Source: Haloferax profundi (GTDB lineage Archaea > Halobacteriota > Halobacteria > Halobacteriales > Haloferacaceae). From it: 36,226 nt of DNA. The stretch is taken from contig NZ_LOPV01000277.1 in the NCBI RefSeq assembly GCF_001469865.1, positions 1 through 36,226 of the forward strand, given 5' to 3'. The number at the start of each line of letters is the position of its first letter. The stretch's first letter is position 1. A program made the translations under genes and the position numbers. The notes below the pieces were generated by a model that worked only from the letters and a program-made list of their open reading frames with translations, did no database searches and was not told the DNA's origin. Positions 1-8,878 of this stretch are shown here, one piece after another.

Positions 1-1
1 G

Positions 2-2032
2 TACGCGAAGGCCTGTGAGACGGCCGCCGGTGGCCGCCTCGCGAACGTCGTCGTCGACGACGACGGCGTGGGGTCGTCCTGTATCGACCACTTGAAGTCC
101 CGCAACGCGGGTCGCGCGACGTTCCTGCCCATCACGAAGATGGACAACCGCGGCCTGCCGCGCAAACCGTCGCATTCGGGTGTCGTGGACTTCGCTCGCA
201 ACCTCGTCGACTACGACGCCCAGTACGAGTCCATCTTCTCGTACGTCCTCGGGTCGACACTCGTCGTCGAGGACATGCAGACCGCCCGCGATCTGATGGG
301 TGACTACCGCATGGTCACCCTCGACGGCGACTTAGTCGAACGCTCCGGCGCGATGACCGGAGGGTCCGGTGGCGGGTCTCGCTACTCCTTCTCGAAGTCG
401 GGCGAGGGACGCCTCGAACGCATCGCCAAGGAGATTACCACACTCGAAGACCGTCGCCGGTCGCTCAACAGCGAAATCCGCGACATCGACGACGACTTGG
501 AAGACGCCCGTGGGCGGGCCTCCGACGCGGCAGATCAGGTTCGCGCGATTGAGCGCGAAATCGAAGACGCCGAGGAGGATATCGAGAACGCGGAGGCCGA
601 AATCGACCGGCTGAACGACCGACTCGACGAACTCCAGTCGGAGCGTGAGTCGGTCGACGAGCAGATGTCCGACCTCGACGACGAAATCGCCGAGTACGAC
701 GAGAAAATCGCCACTGTCGAGTCCGACATTGAGGACATCGAGCGCGAACTCGCTGACTCCGAGATTCCGGAACTCACCGGCCGCGCCGACGAGATTCGCG
801 CCGACATCGACGACTTAGAAGACCGGATGGGCACGCTCGATGGCCGCCTCAACGAGATTCAACTGGAGAAACAGTACGCCGAAGACGCGGTGGACGACCT
901 CCACGACACGGTCGAGGCCGCCCAGAACCGCAAGGCCGAGGCGCGCGAGACAATCACGGACGCCGAGTCGAAGATAGAAGACCGCGAAGACGACCTCGAA
1001 GCCAAACGCGAGGCCGTCGCGGAACTCGAAGAGGAACTGGTCGACCTCAAAGATGACCGCCGAGAACTCCAAGGAGACCTCCGTGAGGCGCGCACCGCCC
1101 GCGACGAGAAGAAAGACCGCGTCAACGCCGTCGAATCCAAACTCGAGAGCCTCCAGTCTGCCGCAGAACGCCTCGAGTGGGAGATAGACGAACTCGAATC
1201 GCAGGTCGGCGACTACGACCCCGAATCGATTCCTGACCACAGCACGGTCGAATCCGAAATCGAACGTCTCACCGAAGAGATGGAGGCGCTCGAACCGGTC
1301 AACATGCTCGCAATCGACGAGTACGACGACGTGAAGGCCGACCTCGAAGACCTTCAAGAACGCCGTGACGTGCTGGTCGAAGAGCGTGACGCCATCCAAG
1401 AGCGCATCGAGCAGTACGAGTCGCAGAAGAAACAGACGTTCATGGAGTCGTTCGACGCCATCGCCGAGAACTTCACCGACATCTTCGAGCGACTCTCGAA
1501 CGGGACCGGACACCTCCACTTGGAGAACCCCGAAGACCCGTTCGAAGAGGGGCTGACGATGAAGGCACAACCCGGCGACAAGCCGATTCAGCGCCTCGAC
1601 GCGATGTCCGGCGGCGAGAAGTCGCTGACGGCGCTCGCGTTCATCTTCGCCATCCAGCGACACAATCCCGCCCCGTTCTACGCACTCGACGAAGTCGACG
1701 CCTTCCTCGACGCCGCGAACGCCGAACGCGTCGGCCAGATGGTCGACGACTTGGCCGGCGACGCGCAGTTCGTCGTCGTCTCACACCGTTCTGCCCTGCT
1801 CGAACGCGCCGAGCGCGCAATCGGTGTGACCATGCAAGGCGACAACGTCAGCGCCGTCACTGGCATCCAGTTCGGCGGCGGTGAGGGCGGTGACTCGGAA
1901 GACGGAGCCGGAACCGACGGTGATGCTGGCGACGATACCAGCGGCAGCGACGGCCCCGACGACGGAGACGGCGACGGTGGTGACGGCGGAGACGGGACCG
2001 TGACGGAACCGGAGGTTCCGGCGGATGACTGA
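2..2032 (+). CDS. smc: Chromosome segregation protein SMC, C-terminal part (5' end outside window)
   Basis: SMC is the ATPase of the prokaryotic condensin complex and compacts and segregates chromosomes. The reading frame is open from base 2, so the N-terminal ATPase half and first coiled coil lie upstream of the window. What is visible is the end of the hinge (to about base 370, with a Gly-rich TGGSGGGS turn), a long Glu/Asp/Arg-rich coiled coil (about 390-1470), and the C-terminal ATPase lobe. The lobe has the ABC signature MSGGEKS at about 1603-1623 and the Walker B segment FYALDEVDAF at about 1676-1705. The last 50 or so residues are an Asp/Gly-rich acidic tail, common in haloarchaeal proteins. 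The stop overlaps the start of scpA by 8 bases, so the two are probably translated together. The family call is very secure. The true start cannot be given. Confidence 0.97.
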   Translation, partial: YAKACETAAGGRLANVVVDDDGVGSSCIDHLKSRNAGRATFLPITKMDNRGLPRKPSHSGVVDFARNLVDYDAQYESIFSYVLGSTLVVEDMQTARDLMGDYRMVTLDGDLVERSGAMTGGSGGGSRYSFSKSGEGRLERIAKEITTLEDRRRSLNSEIRDIDDDLEDARGRASDAADQVRAIEREIEDAEEDIENAEAEIDRLNDRLDELQSERESVDEQMSDLDDEIAEYDEKIATVESDIEDIERELADSEIPELTGRADEIRADIDDLEDRMGTLDGRLNEIQLEKQYAEDAVDDLHDTVEAAQNRKAEARETITDAESKIEDREDDLEAKREAVAELEEELVDLKDDRRELQGDLREARTARDEKKDRVNAVESKLESLQSAAERLEWEIDELESQVGDYDPESIPDHSTVESEIERLTEEMEALEPVNMLAIDEYDDVKADLEDLQERRDVLVEERDAIQERIEQYESQKKQTFMESFDAIAENFTDIFERLSNGTGHLHLENPEDPFEEGLTMKAQPGDKPIQRLDAMSGGEKSLTALAFIFAIQRHNPAPFYALDEVDAFLDAANAERVGQMVDDLAGDAQFVVVSHRSALLERAERAIGVTMQGDNVSAVTGIQFGGGEGGDSEDGAGTDGDAGDDTSGSDGPDDGDGDGGDGGDGTVTEPEVPADD

Positions 2033-3050
2033 CGACATCCCGGAACTCAACCTGACGCGGGACCGCGGCGAGTCCGACGACAGTGAGACGTTTCAGTTCT
2101 CTGGCGACGCGGCTTTCGACGACGAGGGGACCGACGCACCCCAAGCGGGGTCGGTAGACGACGTCCTCCCAGACGACGTGTCAGAGTCCGACGACGACGA
2201 AGTCGAACCCGTCGAACTGCTCGTCCAACTCGCCAAAGAGGGAGACATCGACCCGTGGGACATCGACATCGTCGAGGTCACGGACGCTTTCCTCGAACGA
2301 CTCGACGCGATGGACCTCCGGACCACCGGGCGAGCACTGTTCTACGCGAGCGTCCTCTTGCGGATGAAGTCGGACGAACTCCTCGCACCGGACGAACCGG
2401 ACGAAGAGGAACTCGAGCCGTGGGAACTCGCCATGCAGGGCGGCGCAGAGGGCGACCATCCGGACGACGACGGCGCCCCCGGATTCGACCCCATCGCGTC
2501 ACTGGAAGCGGAGATGGACCGCCGCCTCGAACGCAAACATGCCCGTGGGTCGCCGGAGACGCTGGACGAACTCGTCCACGAACTCCGCGAAGCAGAGCGC
2601 GGGTCGTGGTGGAAGCGCCGGCGTGAGTACGACACCTCCGAATCACCCCGAGGGTTTTCTCGCGGGACGCAGACGCTCGACTACCACGCCGCGGGCGACA
2701 TGCGCGGCGCTGGCGAACCGACAGAAGACGACGTGACCGGCACGGCCCACAACGAGGACATCGAAGCAATCGTCGAGGAAGTCGGCGACGTGCTCGCAGA
2801 ACACTACGAGAAGGGTCGCGACGAGGTGCTCTTCCGAGAGATTCGCCACGTCGCAGACACCGTGATGACGACGTACCTCGCGCTGTTGTTCCTCGCACAC
2901 AGGAGCACTGTCTACCTCCAACAGGACGAACTGTTCGGTGACCTCTGGATACGGAATCCCGAGGTGTTCGACGCCTCGCCCGACCACGATGCGACGCTAG
3001 ATGGCGAGACAGACGGTGAACAAGAAGTCGAAGCAGTCGCCGACGACTGA
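2025..3050 (+). CDS. scpA: Segregation and condensation protein A (kleisin subunit)
   Basis: ScpA is the kleisin that bridges the two SMC heads. The protein has 341 residues. A low-complexity acidic N-terminus (about residues 1-60) is followed by the typical ScpA segment beginning VELLVQLAKEGDIDPWDIDIVEV, which is diagnostic of the family, then FYASVLLRMKSDELL. The C-terminal winged-helix part (about residues 245-320) contains FREIRHVADTVMTTYLALLFLA. The ATG lies inside the 3' end of smc and overlaps it by 8 bases. The genes therefore form an operon and make two parts of one complex. No scpB is visible in the window. The internal stretch of about residues 140-230 is longer and more acidic than in bacterial ScpA, as expected for a halophile. 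Confidence 0.93.
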   Translation: MTDDIPELNLTRDRGESDDSETFQFSGDAAFDDEGTDAPQAGSVDDVLPDDVSESDDDEVEPVELLVQLAKEGDIDPWDIDIVEVTDAFLERLDAMDLRTTGRALFYASVLLRMKSDELLAPDEPDEEELEPWELAMQGGAEGDHPDDDGAPGFDPIASLEAEMDRRLERKHARGSPETLDELVHELREAERGSWWKRRREYDTSESPRGFSRGTQTLDYHAAGDMRGAGEPTEDDVTGTAHNEDIEAIVEEVGDVLAEHYEKGRDEVLFREIRHVADTVMTTYLALLFLAHRSTVYLQQDELFGDLWIRNPEVFDASPDHDATLDGETDGEQEVEAVADD

Positions 3051-3092
3051 GGACGTGGTACTGTCGACGACTGCAGGTTTCGGTGGTTCTGC

Positions 3093-3467
3093 TTACGACA
3101 GGTGGGCAGCAACGTCTGTCGAGGAGACCATCCCGACGTAGTCGTCGTCGACGACCGGGAGGTGTTTGATACCGTAAGTGGTCATCATCGCGGCGACTTC
3201 TTCCATGTAGAGGTCAGGGGTGGCAGTTTCGACATCGGTCGTCATCACGTCAGTCACCGGTAACTCCGAGACGTTCTGGCCGTCTGCGACGGCATCGAGT
3301 ACGTCCGTACTGCTGATAATCGCCCGTGGCGTGGTCCGGACGACCAGGGCGCTGATATCCTTCTCACGCATCTGCTGGGCCGCCTCCCGTACCGTCGCGT
3401 CCTTCGAAATCGTCTCCAGCGGTGTGGACATCACGTCTTCGACTTTGACTCTGTCAGTAGAACTCAT
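3093..3467 (-). CDS. Two-CBS-domain protein
   Basis: This 124-residue protein consists almost entirely of a pair of CBS domains (about residues 8-60 and 68-122), recognised by VEDVMSTPLETISKDATVREAAQQM and VTDVMTTDVETATPDLYMEEVAAMM followed by GIKHLPVVDDD. CBS pairs bind adenosine nucleotides such as AMP, ATP or SAM and usually regulate a partner. Stand-alone pairs like this are numerous in haloarchaea and their partners are mostly unknown. It converges on scpA (42-base gap). On the minus strand a TATA-like box (reading TTCATAACC, about 3491-3500) sits about 25-33 bases before the ATG, which supports this start. No catalytic domain is attached. The ligand cannot be inferred. Confidence 0.9.
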   Translation of the reverse strand: MSSTDRVKVEDVMSTPLETISKDATVREAAQQMREKDISALVVRTTPRAIISSTDVLDAVADGQNVSELPVTDVMTTDVETATPDLYMEEVAAMMTTYGIKHLPVVDDDYVGMVSSTDVAAHLS

Positions 3468-3608
3468 TCCGTAGACGACGGGGCCGGAGGGTTATGAACG
3501 TTCACCCATCTGTGAGTACACGTTTGCACCGTCGTCTGTTCTCGGTGTGAGGTGTCCGCAGAAAGATACCCGTTCCGCCTGTCGAGACACCCGTCCTCAC
3601 TCACTCAC

Positions 3609-4469
3609 TCACTCGACGTACTGCTCGATGAGTGGTGCGAGTTTCTCCTTCGTCTCCGCTGGGATGGCCTCGTCGGGTGTGTTGATAGTGCCTTCGAGGG
3701 CGGAGTGACTGTCCGTCTCGTGGTCGTCGGGAATCTTGCGGATGGCGGCCTCGACAGTCTCCTTGATTGCTTCCTCGTTGGCGGCGGCGTTCTTCAGCAC
3801 CTCGTCGAGGGTGACTTCGCTCTCTTCCTTCCACACGTCGTAGTCGGTGACGCCGGTGATGGTCGCGTAGGCGATTTCAGCCTCGCGAGCGAGTTTCGCC
3901 TCTGGAATCGTGGTCATGCCGATGATGTCCCACCCTTGCGCGCGGTAGTGTTCGCTCTCGGCTTTCGTGGAGTACGATGGGCCTTCGATGCAGACGTAGG
4001 TTCCGCCTTCCTGCACGTTGGCGTCCGTCGCTTCTTCTGCCGCCTCGGCGAGGATGGAGACGAGTTCTTCGTCGTACGGCATCGCGAAGGGTTGGTGGAC
4101 GACGATTCCCTCGTCGAAGAACGTCAGGGGGCGGTGTTTCGTGCGGTCGTAAATCTGGTCGGGGACGACGAGCGTCTGCGGTGGCAGGTCTTCTTTCAGA
4201 CTGCCGACGGCGTTGCTGGCGAGGATGTGCGTGACGCCGAGTTTCTTCAGTGCGAAGATGTTCGCACGGTACGGGAGCGTCGTCGGCGAGTGCTGGTGGT
4301 CGGGTCCGTGTCGTGGGAGGAAGACGACTTCGCGGCCAGTGTCGCCGAACTCACCAACGATTGGTGTCGTGGAGGGTTCGCCGAAGGGTGTGTCGACCGG
4401 TTCTTCGCGCGTGTTCTCGAGGGGCAGTGCTTCGTAGATGCCGCTGCCGCCGATAAATCCGATTTTCAT
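3609..4469 (-). CDS. mtnP: S-methyl-5'-thioadenosine phosphorylase
   Basis: This enzyme splits methylthioadenosine with phosphate to adenine and methylthioribose-1-phosphate, in the methionine salvage pathway. The 286-residue protein starts MKIGFIGGSG. The upstream in-frame extension to 4493 is dropped because it lacks family similarity and a TATA-like stretch (minus strand GATTTTGT, about 4494-4501) lies 25-32 bases before this ATG. Family marks include RHGPDHQHSP, the phosphate and ribose-binding ASNAVGSL, IEGPSYSTKAE, IIGMTTIPEAKLA and VTDYDVW. The Asp in the last motif, where guanine/hypoxanthine PNPs have Asn, points to 6-aminopurine specificity. Downstream of an AEC transporter and a phosphoribosyltransferase on the same strand, it may feed adenine into salvage. 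That link is inference. Confidence 0.93.
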   Translation of the reverse strand: MKIGFIGGSGIYEALPLENTREEPVDTPFGEPSTTPIVGEFGDTGREVVFLPRHGPDHQHSPTTLPYRANIFALKKLGVTHILASNAVGSLKEDLPPQTLVVPDQIYDRTKHRPLTFFDEGIVVHQPFAMPYDEELVSILAEAAEEATDANVQEGGTYVCIEGPSYSTKAESEHYRAQGWDIIGMTTIPEAKLAREAEIAYATITGVTDYDVWKEESEVTLDEVLKNAAANEEAIKETVEAAIRKIPDDHETDSHSALEGTINTPDEAIPAETKEKLAPLIEQYVE

Positions 4470-4529
4470 ACCCGAACGAGGGGGAGAGCGCACAAAATCG
4501 TGGCGAATCGGCCTGTTCGGTGTGGACGA

Positions 4530-5501
4530 CTACACGACGACGCCGGCGTCGAGGAGGAAGATGAGGACCGAGAGTATCGGGACGCTGAGGAGCGTCGTCG
4601 CGAAGACGGCAGCGGAGACGAACTCCGCGAGGTTGACCGTCGACCCACTCGTGTCACCGAACTCACCGACGAGGATGAGCGGCGTCACCGCGGCGGGCAT
4701 CGCCGATTCGAGGACGAACGTCCGCGCGACGATTGGCTCGCCAAAGCCGGCGACGAGAGCGATTCCGACCGCGATTGCGGGTGCGACGACCATCTTCAGT
4801 CCGGCGACGAGGCCGACTTCTCTGAGTGTCGACCCGAGGTCAGCGCCGGCGAGTTGGATGCCGAGGATGAGGAGCATGACCGGAATCGAGGAGTCACCGA
4901 CGAGTTTGAGCGTCTGCATCGCGGCGATGTCCGTCGGTGGGACGACGCCAAGCCACCGGGCGGCGAGTGCTGCGACGACGGCGTACACGAGCGGAATCCT
5001 GAGGACACGAGTGATACCGACGCGCCACGCTGCCGGGCCGTCGTCACCGCCGGATGCACCCCGTCCCGCGATGTAGACACCGACCGTGTAGATGAGGACG
5101 CCCTGGACGGCGAGGTAGACGACAGCAGTGGAGCGTCCGGTGTCGCCGAAGGCAAAGGAGGTGACTGGGATACCGTAGTTTCCCGAGTTCGGGAAGGCAG
5201 AGACGAGGACGAGTGCGCCGAGGAGGGGTTCCGAGAGACCAGCGAGTCGGGCGATACCGCCGGCGACGAGAATCATCACGACGTGGTAGACGACGACACC
5301 GACAGTGATGGTCGCCAGCGTCGAACCGGCGAGTTCGGTCGTCGCGAGGCTATAGAAGACGAGTGCCGGCGCGAGGACGTACACCGTCACGGTGTTGAGA
5401 GGGTCCGGGTCGATGTCGCGGGTCCGCCCTAAGAGGAAGCCAACTGCGCCGATAGCGAGAATCGGCAGCAGGGCCGTGACGAAGATAGACAGAAGCGACA
5501 T
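4530..5501 (-). CDS. AEC (auxin efflux carrier) family transporter
   Basis: A 323-residue integral membrane protein with about ten hydrophobic helices in a five-plus-five arrangement, typical of the AEC/BART superfamily. The helical core opens LLPILAIGAVGFLLGR and contains the conserved FPNSGNYGIPV motif (about residue 110), in which the Asn and Gly-Pro positions are family hallmarks. AEC proteins export or exchange organic anions such as malate or auxin-like acids. The substrate here cannot be told. Start choice: an ATG at 5501 is used. The frame also continues to a TTG at 5531, which would add ten weakly hydrophobic residues. It sits between mtnP and a phosphoribosyltransferase, all on the minus strand, with 60 and 105 base gaps. 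Confidence 0.87.
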   Translation of the reverse strand: MSLLSIFVTALLPILAIGAVGFLLGRTRDIDPDPLNTVTVYVLAPALVFYSLATTELAGSTLATITVGVVVYHVVMILVAGGIARLAGLSEPLLGALVLVSAFPNSGNYGIPVTSFAFGDTGRSTAVVYLAVQGVLIYTVGVYIAGRGASGGDDGPAAWRVGITRVLRIPLVYAVVAALAARWLGVVPPTDIAAMQTLKLVGDSSIPVMLLILGIQLAGADLGSTLREVGLVAGLKMVVAPAIAVGIALVAGFGEPIVARTFVLESAMPAAVTPLILVGEFGDTSGSTVNLAEFVSAAVFATTLLSVPILSVLIFLLDAGVVV

Positions 5502-5606
5502 GGCTGTGGCGACGGCGGTTACACTCACCAACGTTTCGCTTCTCTCGCGAAACAGTCGGAGGCCGAACGGTTTCGGTCTCCTTACGGCGGAGATTCGGCG
5601 CGCTGA

Positions 5607-6320
5607 TTAGGCACCGACGCCGTCGTTTTCGAGGAGACGCCACGCACCGTCGCCAGTGGATTCGACGACACCGCGTCGTTCCATCTCCGTGATGACTTCC
5701 TCCATGCGGTCGGGTTGGGCAATCTCCATCTCGATGCGGTCGACGTCGTGGTACTCCGAGAGGTAGTGACGGATGTCGTCGAGTTCGAAGGTCTCTTCGT
5801 CGGCCTTCGACATGACACCCGAGGTGAGGTCTATCATGTCCTCGATGAAGTTCCACGGGTAGACGACCCACGCCCACTCTTCGAGACGCTCGCCCACGTA
5901 GTCGGGTTCGAACTCGCTCGTCTGGAGGAGTTGGAGCGTCGCGGTGCGGACTTCGCCCGCGTTTCTGTCGGTCACGTACTCGTACGCGCGCTTGATGGAC
6001 CCGCCGGTGTCGGCGATGTCGTCGATGATGAGCACGTCTTTGCCTTCGACGCTTCCCTCTGGCATCGGGTAGCGTACTTCTGGTTCGTTGGACTTCTGAG
6101 CAGTGCCGACGTAGTGCTCCATCTTGAGGCTCGTCAGGTCGTCGAGCCCGACGAAGTCACAGATACAGCGCCCCGCGAACCAACCGCCGCGTGCCAGCGC
6201 GACGATGACCTCGGGTTCGAACTCGGACGACTTCACGTCGTCCGAGACGTCACGACAGAGTCCGTAGATGTACTCCCAGTTTGTGATGGTGCACTTAAAT
6301 TCGTCGGGGAGATTGCCCAT
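5607..6320 (-). CDS. PRPP-dependent phosphoribosyltransferase with C-terminal extension
   Basis: The protein has 237 residues. The first 150 or so form a type I phosphoribosyltransferase fold with VIVALARGGWFAG (PPi loop region) and the PRPP-binding motif VLIIDDIADTGGS. The C-terminal 80 residues look like a small helical or winged-helix module ending EVITEMERRGVVES. Such enzymes transfer ribose-5-phosphate from PRPP to a purine base. Relatives in haloarchaea are annotated as purine (xanthine/guanine or hypoxanthine) phosphoribosyltransferase, but base specificity cannot be read here. A TATA-like AGATTAAAG (minus strand, about 6358-6366) precedes the ATG by about 38 bases. Its position near mtnP suggests a purine-salvage neighbourhood. 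Confidence 0.88.
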   Translation of the reverse strand: MGNLPDEFKCTITNWEYIYGLCRDVSDDVKSSEFEPEVIVALARGGWFAGRCICDFVGLDDLTSLKMEHYVGTAQKSNEPEVRYPMPEGSVEGKDVLIIDDIADTGGSIKRAYEYVTDRNAGEVRTATLQLLQTSEFEPDYVGERLEEWAWVVYPWNFIEDMIDLTSGVMSKADEETFELDDIRHYLSEYHDVDRIEMEIAQPDRMEEVITEMERRGVVESTGDGAWRLLENDGVGA

Positions 6321-6481
6321 GTCTTCGGTTCACCGTCCGTAGTGGGGAGCCTGACGCCCTTTAATCTGTACGACTCGTCCCGAGGGTGTGGAACAGTCAC
6401 AATGCGTGAATCATCCGATTATGATACCATTAACGTCGAATTTGTCACGTCAGGAATTTCATAACGCATGCTAACAAGGGT

Positions 6482-6495
6482 CATAGTTATAGTGA
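6482..6495 (+). promoter_or_regulatory. Putative TATA region for the small zinc protein at 6531
   Basis: The stretch 6400-6495 is far richer in A and T than its surroundings. It contains TAGTTATAG at about 6484-6492, about 40 bases before the ATG at 6531. This fits an archaeal TATA box with a short leader. It also forms part of the divergent intergenic region with the phosphoribosyltransferase gene. Confidence 0.4.
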
Positions 6496-6530
6496 GTCGG
6501 GGAGTACCCGAGTTCGTTGGTGATCAAACA

Positions 6531-6701
6531 ATGCACACGTGCGGTAACTGTGGTGAGTTCGTGTCCCGAGATTTCGTCCGCGTCTTCGGCAACGATATGG
6601 ACGAAGTCGTCGGTTGTCCCGCCTGCATGAACATGCGAGAAGTGATGCAGGGCGACGGTGCTGCTGCCCAGAGTAGTCGAGTCCGGTGGACTCGTGCGTA
6701 A
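6531..6701 (+). CDS. Small CPxCG-type zinc-ribbon protein (DUF7563-like)
   Basis: A 56-residue protein starting MHTCGNCGEFVSRDFVRVF and carrying two zinc-binding pairs, CGNC (residues 4-7) and CPAC (about 29-32). This is the layout of the numerous small zinc-finger proteins of haloarchaea. I believe it matches the family named DUF7563, from memory. The ATG at 6531 is chosen because the longer frame from 6468 runs through the AT-rich promoter region. Function is unknown. Relatives are thought to act as small regulators or protein-interaction modules. It stands alone between two gene groups. Confidence 0.75.
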   Translation: MHTCGNCGEFVSRDFVRVFGNDMDEVVGCPACMNMREVMQGDGAAAQSSRVRWTRA

Positions 6702-6832
6702 CAGGGTTCCTGACTGACGCACCCCTCTGGTCCCCGCATCGCCTCTTTCGACCCTCCATTTTCACCCGCTGACGGAGAGTGACCGACTGCCGACCCACGG
6801 GTTTGATACAGTGTCGTGTAGTGCGCACTCCC

Positions 6833-7732
6833 ATGGACCGCCGACGCGCCCTTCTCGTCGACGCATTTACGACCGAACCACTGTCCGGAAATGTCGCCGG
6901 CGTCGTCCCCGACGCCGACGGACTCGACGCAGAACAGATGCGCGCCGTCGCGGCCGAACTCGGCGCGAGTGAGACAGCGTTCGTCTGTTCCTCGGCGAGT
7001 GCGGACCGTCGAATCCGCTACTTCACGCCGACACAGGAGATCGACCTCTGTGGCCACGCGACCATCGCAGCGCACGCACACCTCGCGGCCGAACGCACCA
7101 TCGAACCGGGGACGCACACCCTCGAGACGAACGTCGGGACACTCGACATCGAAATCGGTGAACTCGGAGAAGTCTGGATGACGCAGGACACGGCGACGGT
7201 TCGTCCACTCGACGTCGACTACGACCGAATCGCAGAGATGTTGGGCGTCGACGTGGCTTCCCTCCGCGACGTCGGTGCCGACCTTCCGGTCGCCCTCGCA
7301 TCGACGGGCCTTCCCTTCGTCGTCGTCCCGGTGAACTTCCTCGAACACCTCTCTTCGGCCGCGCCCGATATGGATGCCATCGCGGAGTTCGCCGCAGAAC
7401 ACGACGCTGCGGGTGTCTACGCGTTCACCTTCGACGCCATCGACGCCGACTCGACTCTCCACGCCCGTTGTTTCGCGCCGGGTGTCGGCATCACCGAGGA
7501 CCCCGCGACTGGCACCGCCAGTGGTGCCTGCGGTGCGTACCTCCGACAGGTCGGGGCGTTCGACTCGGTCCCGGACGAACTCCGGTTCGAACAGGGCCAC
7601 TTCGTGGACCGGCCGAGTCTCGTCCGTGTCACGGTCGGTGAGCAGATACGAGTCGGTGGTCGTGCGGTGCAGTCGCTCGATGGAGAAGTGACGATTCCTG
7701 AATTCGACACCGACGACATCATCGAGGCGTAA
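6833..7732 (+). CDS. PhzF family isomerase/epimerase-like protein
   Basis: The 299-residue protein matches the PhzF/diaminopimelate-epimerase-like fold: VDAFTTEPLSGNVAGVV near the N-terminus, ELGASETAFV with the family catalytic Glu, FTPTQEIDLCGHATIAAH (the CGHAT motif), and in the second half FAPGVGITEDPATGTASGACGAYL. PhzF in phenazine-producing bacteria isomerises a chorismate-derived intermediate. Most homologues, including the archaeal ones, have no known substrate. The ATG at 6833 gives the standard start MDRRRALLVDAF. It is a single gene, convergent with the PAC2 gene. No phenazine genes are visible here, so a phenazine role should not be assumed. Confidence 0.9.
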   Translation: MDRRRALLVDAFTTEPLSGNVAGVVPDADGLDAEQMRAVAAELGASETAFVCSSASADRRIRYFTPTQEIDLCGHATIAAHAHLAAERTIEPGTHTLETNVGTLDIEIGELGEVWMTQDTATVRPLDVDYDRIAEMLGVDVASLRDVGADLPVALASTGLPFVVVPVNFLEHLSSAAPDMDAIAEFAAEHDAAGVYAFTFDAIDADSTLHARCFAPGVGITEDPATGTASGACGAYLRQVGAFDSVPDELRFEQGHFVDRPSLVRVTVGEQIRVGGRAVQSLDGEVTIPEFDTDDIIEA

Positions 7733-7854
7733 CGCCCCAGATACCGACAGTCGGTGCTTCGACTGCGTTCCGAGGGCGGACGCCTCGACCAGCCCGAAGT
7801 GGACGCTTCGGTCGGGACGAGATGTGTGCTTCGGCCGTTCGCTTCCGACGGTGC

Positions 7855-8619
7855 TTACCCGATGTACCGCAGGTCGTCGTCGCTCGGCAGTCCCTGTTGT
7901 TGCTGCTGCATCTCTTGAATCTTCGCAGCGACTTCTTTCATCTCCTCTGCCCGGTCTTCGAGGGCTTCGAAGTCGACGCTGAACTCGAGGAGGTCCTGCA
8001 ACACCTCGATGACGACCTGTGCGCTGTGCGGGTCGACGAGGTAACCGCTCGTCTCGCCCATCAGGCACGCCGCTTCGAAGCCACGGCGACCACCGAGGCC
8101 GAGGAGGAGACCGGAGACGCCGACGATGCCGCCTGCCGGCTCGCCGTCGCGGAACTCGACGCCGACGTCTTCGAGTTCGTCGAGTTGGGATTCGTCGGTG
8201 ACGGCCCCGAGGACCGACGGTTCGTCGACGAGTTCGCCGGTGGGGACGCCGCCCAGCGCGAACAGTCGTTCGGCACCGAACTCCTCGGCCACGTCGAGGA
8301 AGGCGTCGGTGAGGTGGTAGTGCCCCTCGTTGGACTGTGCCTGGTGGTCACCCGTGAGTAAGAGGAGGTCTGGACCCTCACCGGGCGTCTCGACGGCGTG
8401 GATTTCTGCGTGGGTCAACTCGGCGACGCCGTCTTCGAGTCCGACCTGTGGGGGGAACACGTCGGCGTAGATGCGCCGGACCAACGTCGCGTCCTCGAAC
8501 TCTTCGAGCAGGTGCTCGACGGCGAGTTTCCCGACGTTCCCGACACCCGGAAGCCCCTCGACGAAGACCGGATTCGAGAGGTCGGCCTCTGCGACTGCCT
8601 CGATTTCGATGTCGTCCAT
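7855..8619 (-). CDS. PAC2 family protein (proteasome assembly chaperone-like)
   Basis: A 254-residue protein of the PAC2 superfamily (archaeal homologues of proteasome assembly chaperones). Features are NPVFVEGLPGVGNVGKLAVEHL near the N-terminus, LLLTGDHQAQS, FALGGVPTGE, GVSGLLLGLGGRRGFEAACLMGET, and a Gln-rich helical C-terminus with a QQQQQ run near residue 243. ATG 8619 gives the usual MDDIEIEAV start. The longer frame to 8724 would run into nop10. It lies 73 bases downstream of nop10 on the same strand, so it is likely the last gene of the translation-linked operon. This arrangement (nop10 next to PAC2) is common in haloarchaea as far as I recall. The biochemical role in archaea is not settled. 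Confidence 0.9.
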   Translation of the reverse strand: MDDIEIEAVAEADLSNPVFVEGLPGVGNVGKLAVEHLLEEFEDATLVRRIYADVFPPQVGLEDGVAELTHAEIHAVETPGEGPDLLLLTGDHQAQSNEGHYHLTDAFLDVAEEFGAERLFALGGVPTGELVDEPSVLGAVTDESQLDELEDVGVEFRDGEPAGGIVGVSGLLLGLGGRRGFEAACLMGETSGYLVDPHSAQVVIEVLQDLLEFSVDFEALEDRAEEMKEVAAKIQEMQQQQQGLPSDDDLRYIG

Positions 8620-8692
8620 GCACGTAGTGCCGAACGCACCGGTTAAGAGGGCGTCGGTAGCCGAACGGTCTCGACTCCTCGGCGGCGGCGCA

Positions 8693-8878
8693 CTACTCGT
8701 CGGCAGTGCGTCGCTTTCGCGCACGCCGGTACTCGCCGTACGTGTCCTCGGGGTTGTACGGTGCGGGCGCGCTATTCTCTGTGGGTGCGTCGCACTCCGG
8801 ACAAGAAGAAGAGAGCGTGTACACCGGGCGGTCGTGGCGGCCTCGCCACGCGCTACACACCCGGATGTCAGATTTCAT
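8693..8878 (-). CDS. nop10: H/ACA ribonucleoprotein subunit Nop10
   Basis: Nop10 is the small subunit of archaeal H/ACA RNPs, which guide pseudouridylation of rRNA. The 61-residue protein has the expected order: an N-terminal zinc-ribbon part (MKSDIRVC, then PVYTLSSSCPECDAPT) and the linear segment APAPYNPEDTYGEYRRA, whose PEDxYgxYRR pattern is diagnostic. The first cysteine pair is reduced to a single Cys8 in this sequence, while the second pair (CPEC) is kept. The ATG overlaps the stop of the aIF2-alpha gene in a TAATG junction, showing tight coupling. Length and context both match the family. Confidence 0.92.
   Translation of the reverse strand: MKSDIRVCSAWRGRHDRPVYTLSSSCPECDAPTENSAPAPYNPEDTYGEYRRARKRRTADE

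Noticed and set aside
3552-5432. A 626-codon open frame on the plus strand
   Set aside because: It runs antisense to mtnP and the AEC transporter gene, whose protein motifs are clear. The frame is open because GC-rich haloarchaeal codons leave few stops on the opposite strand. Its protein is low complexity and unlike any family.
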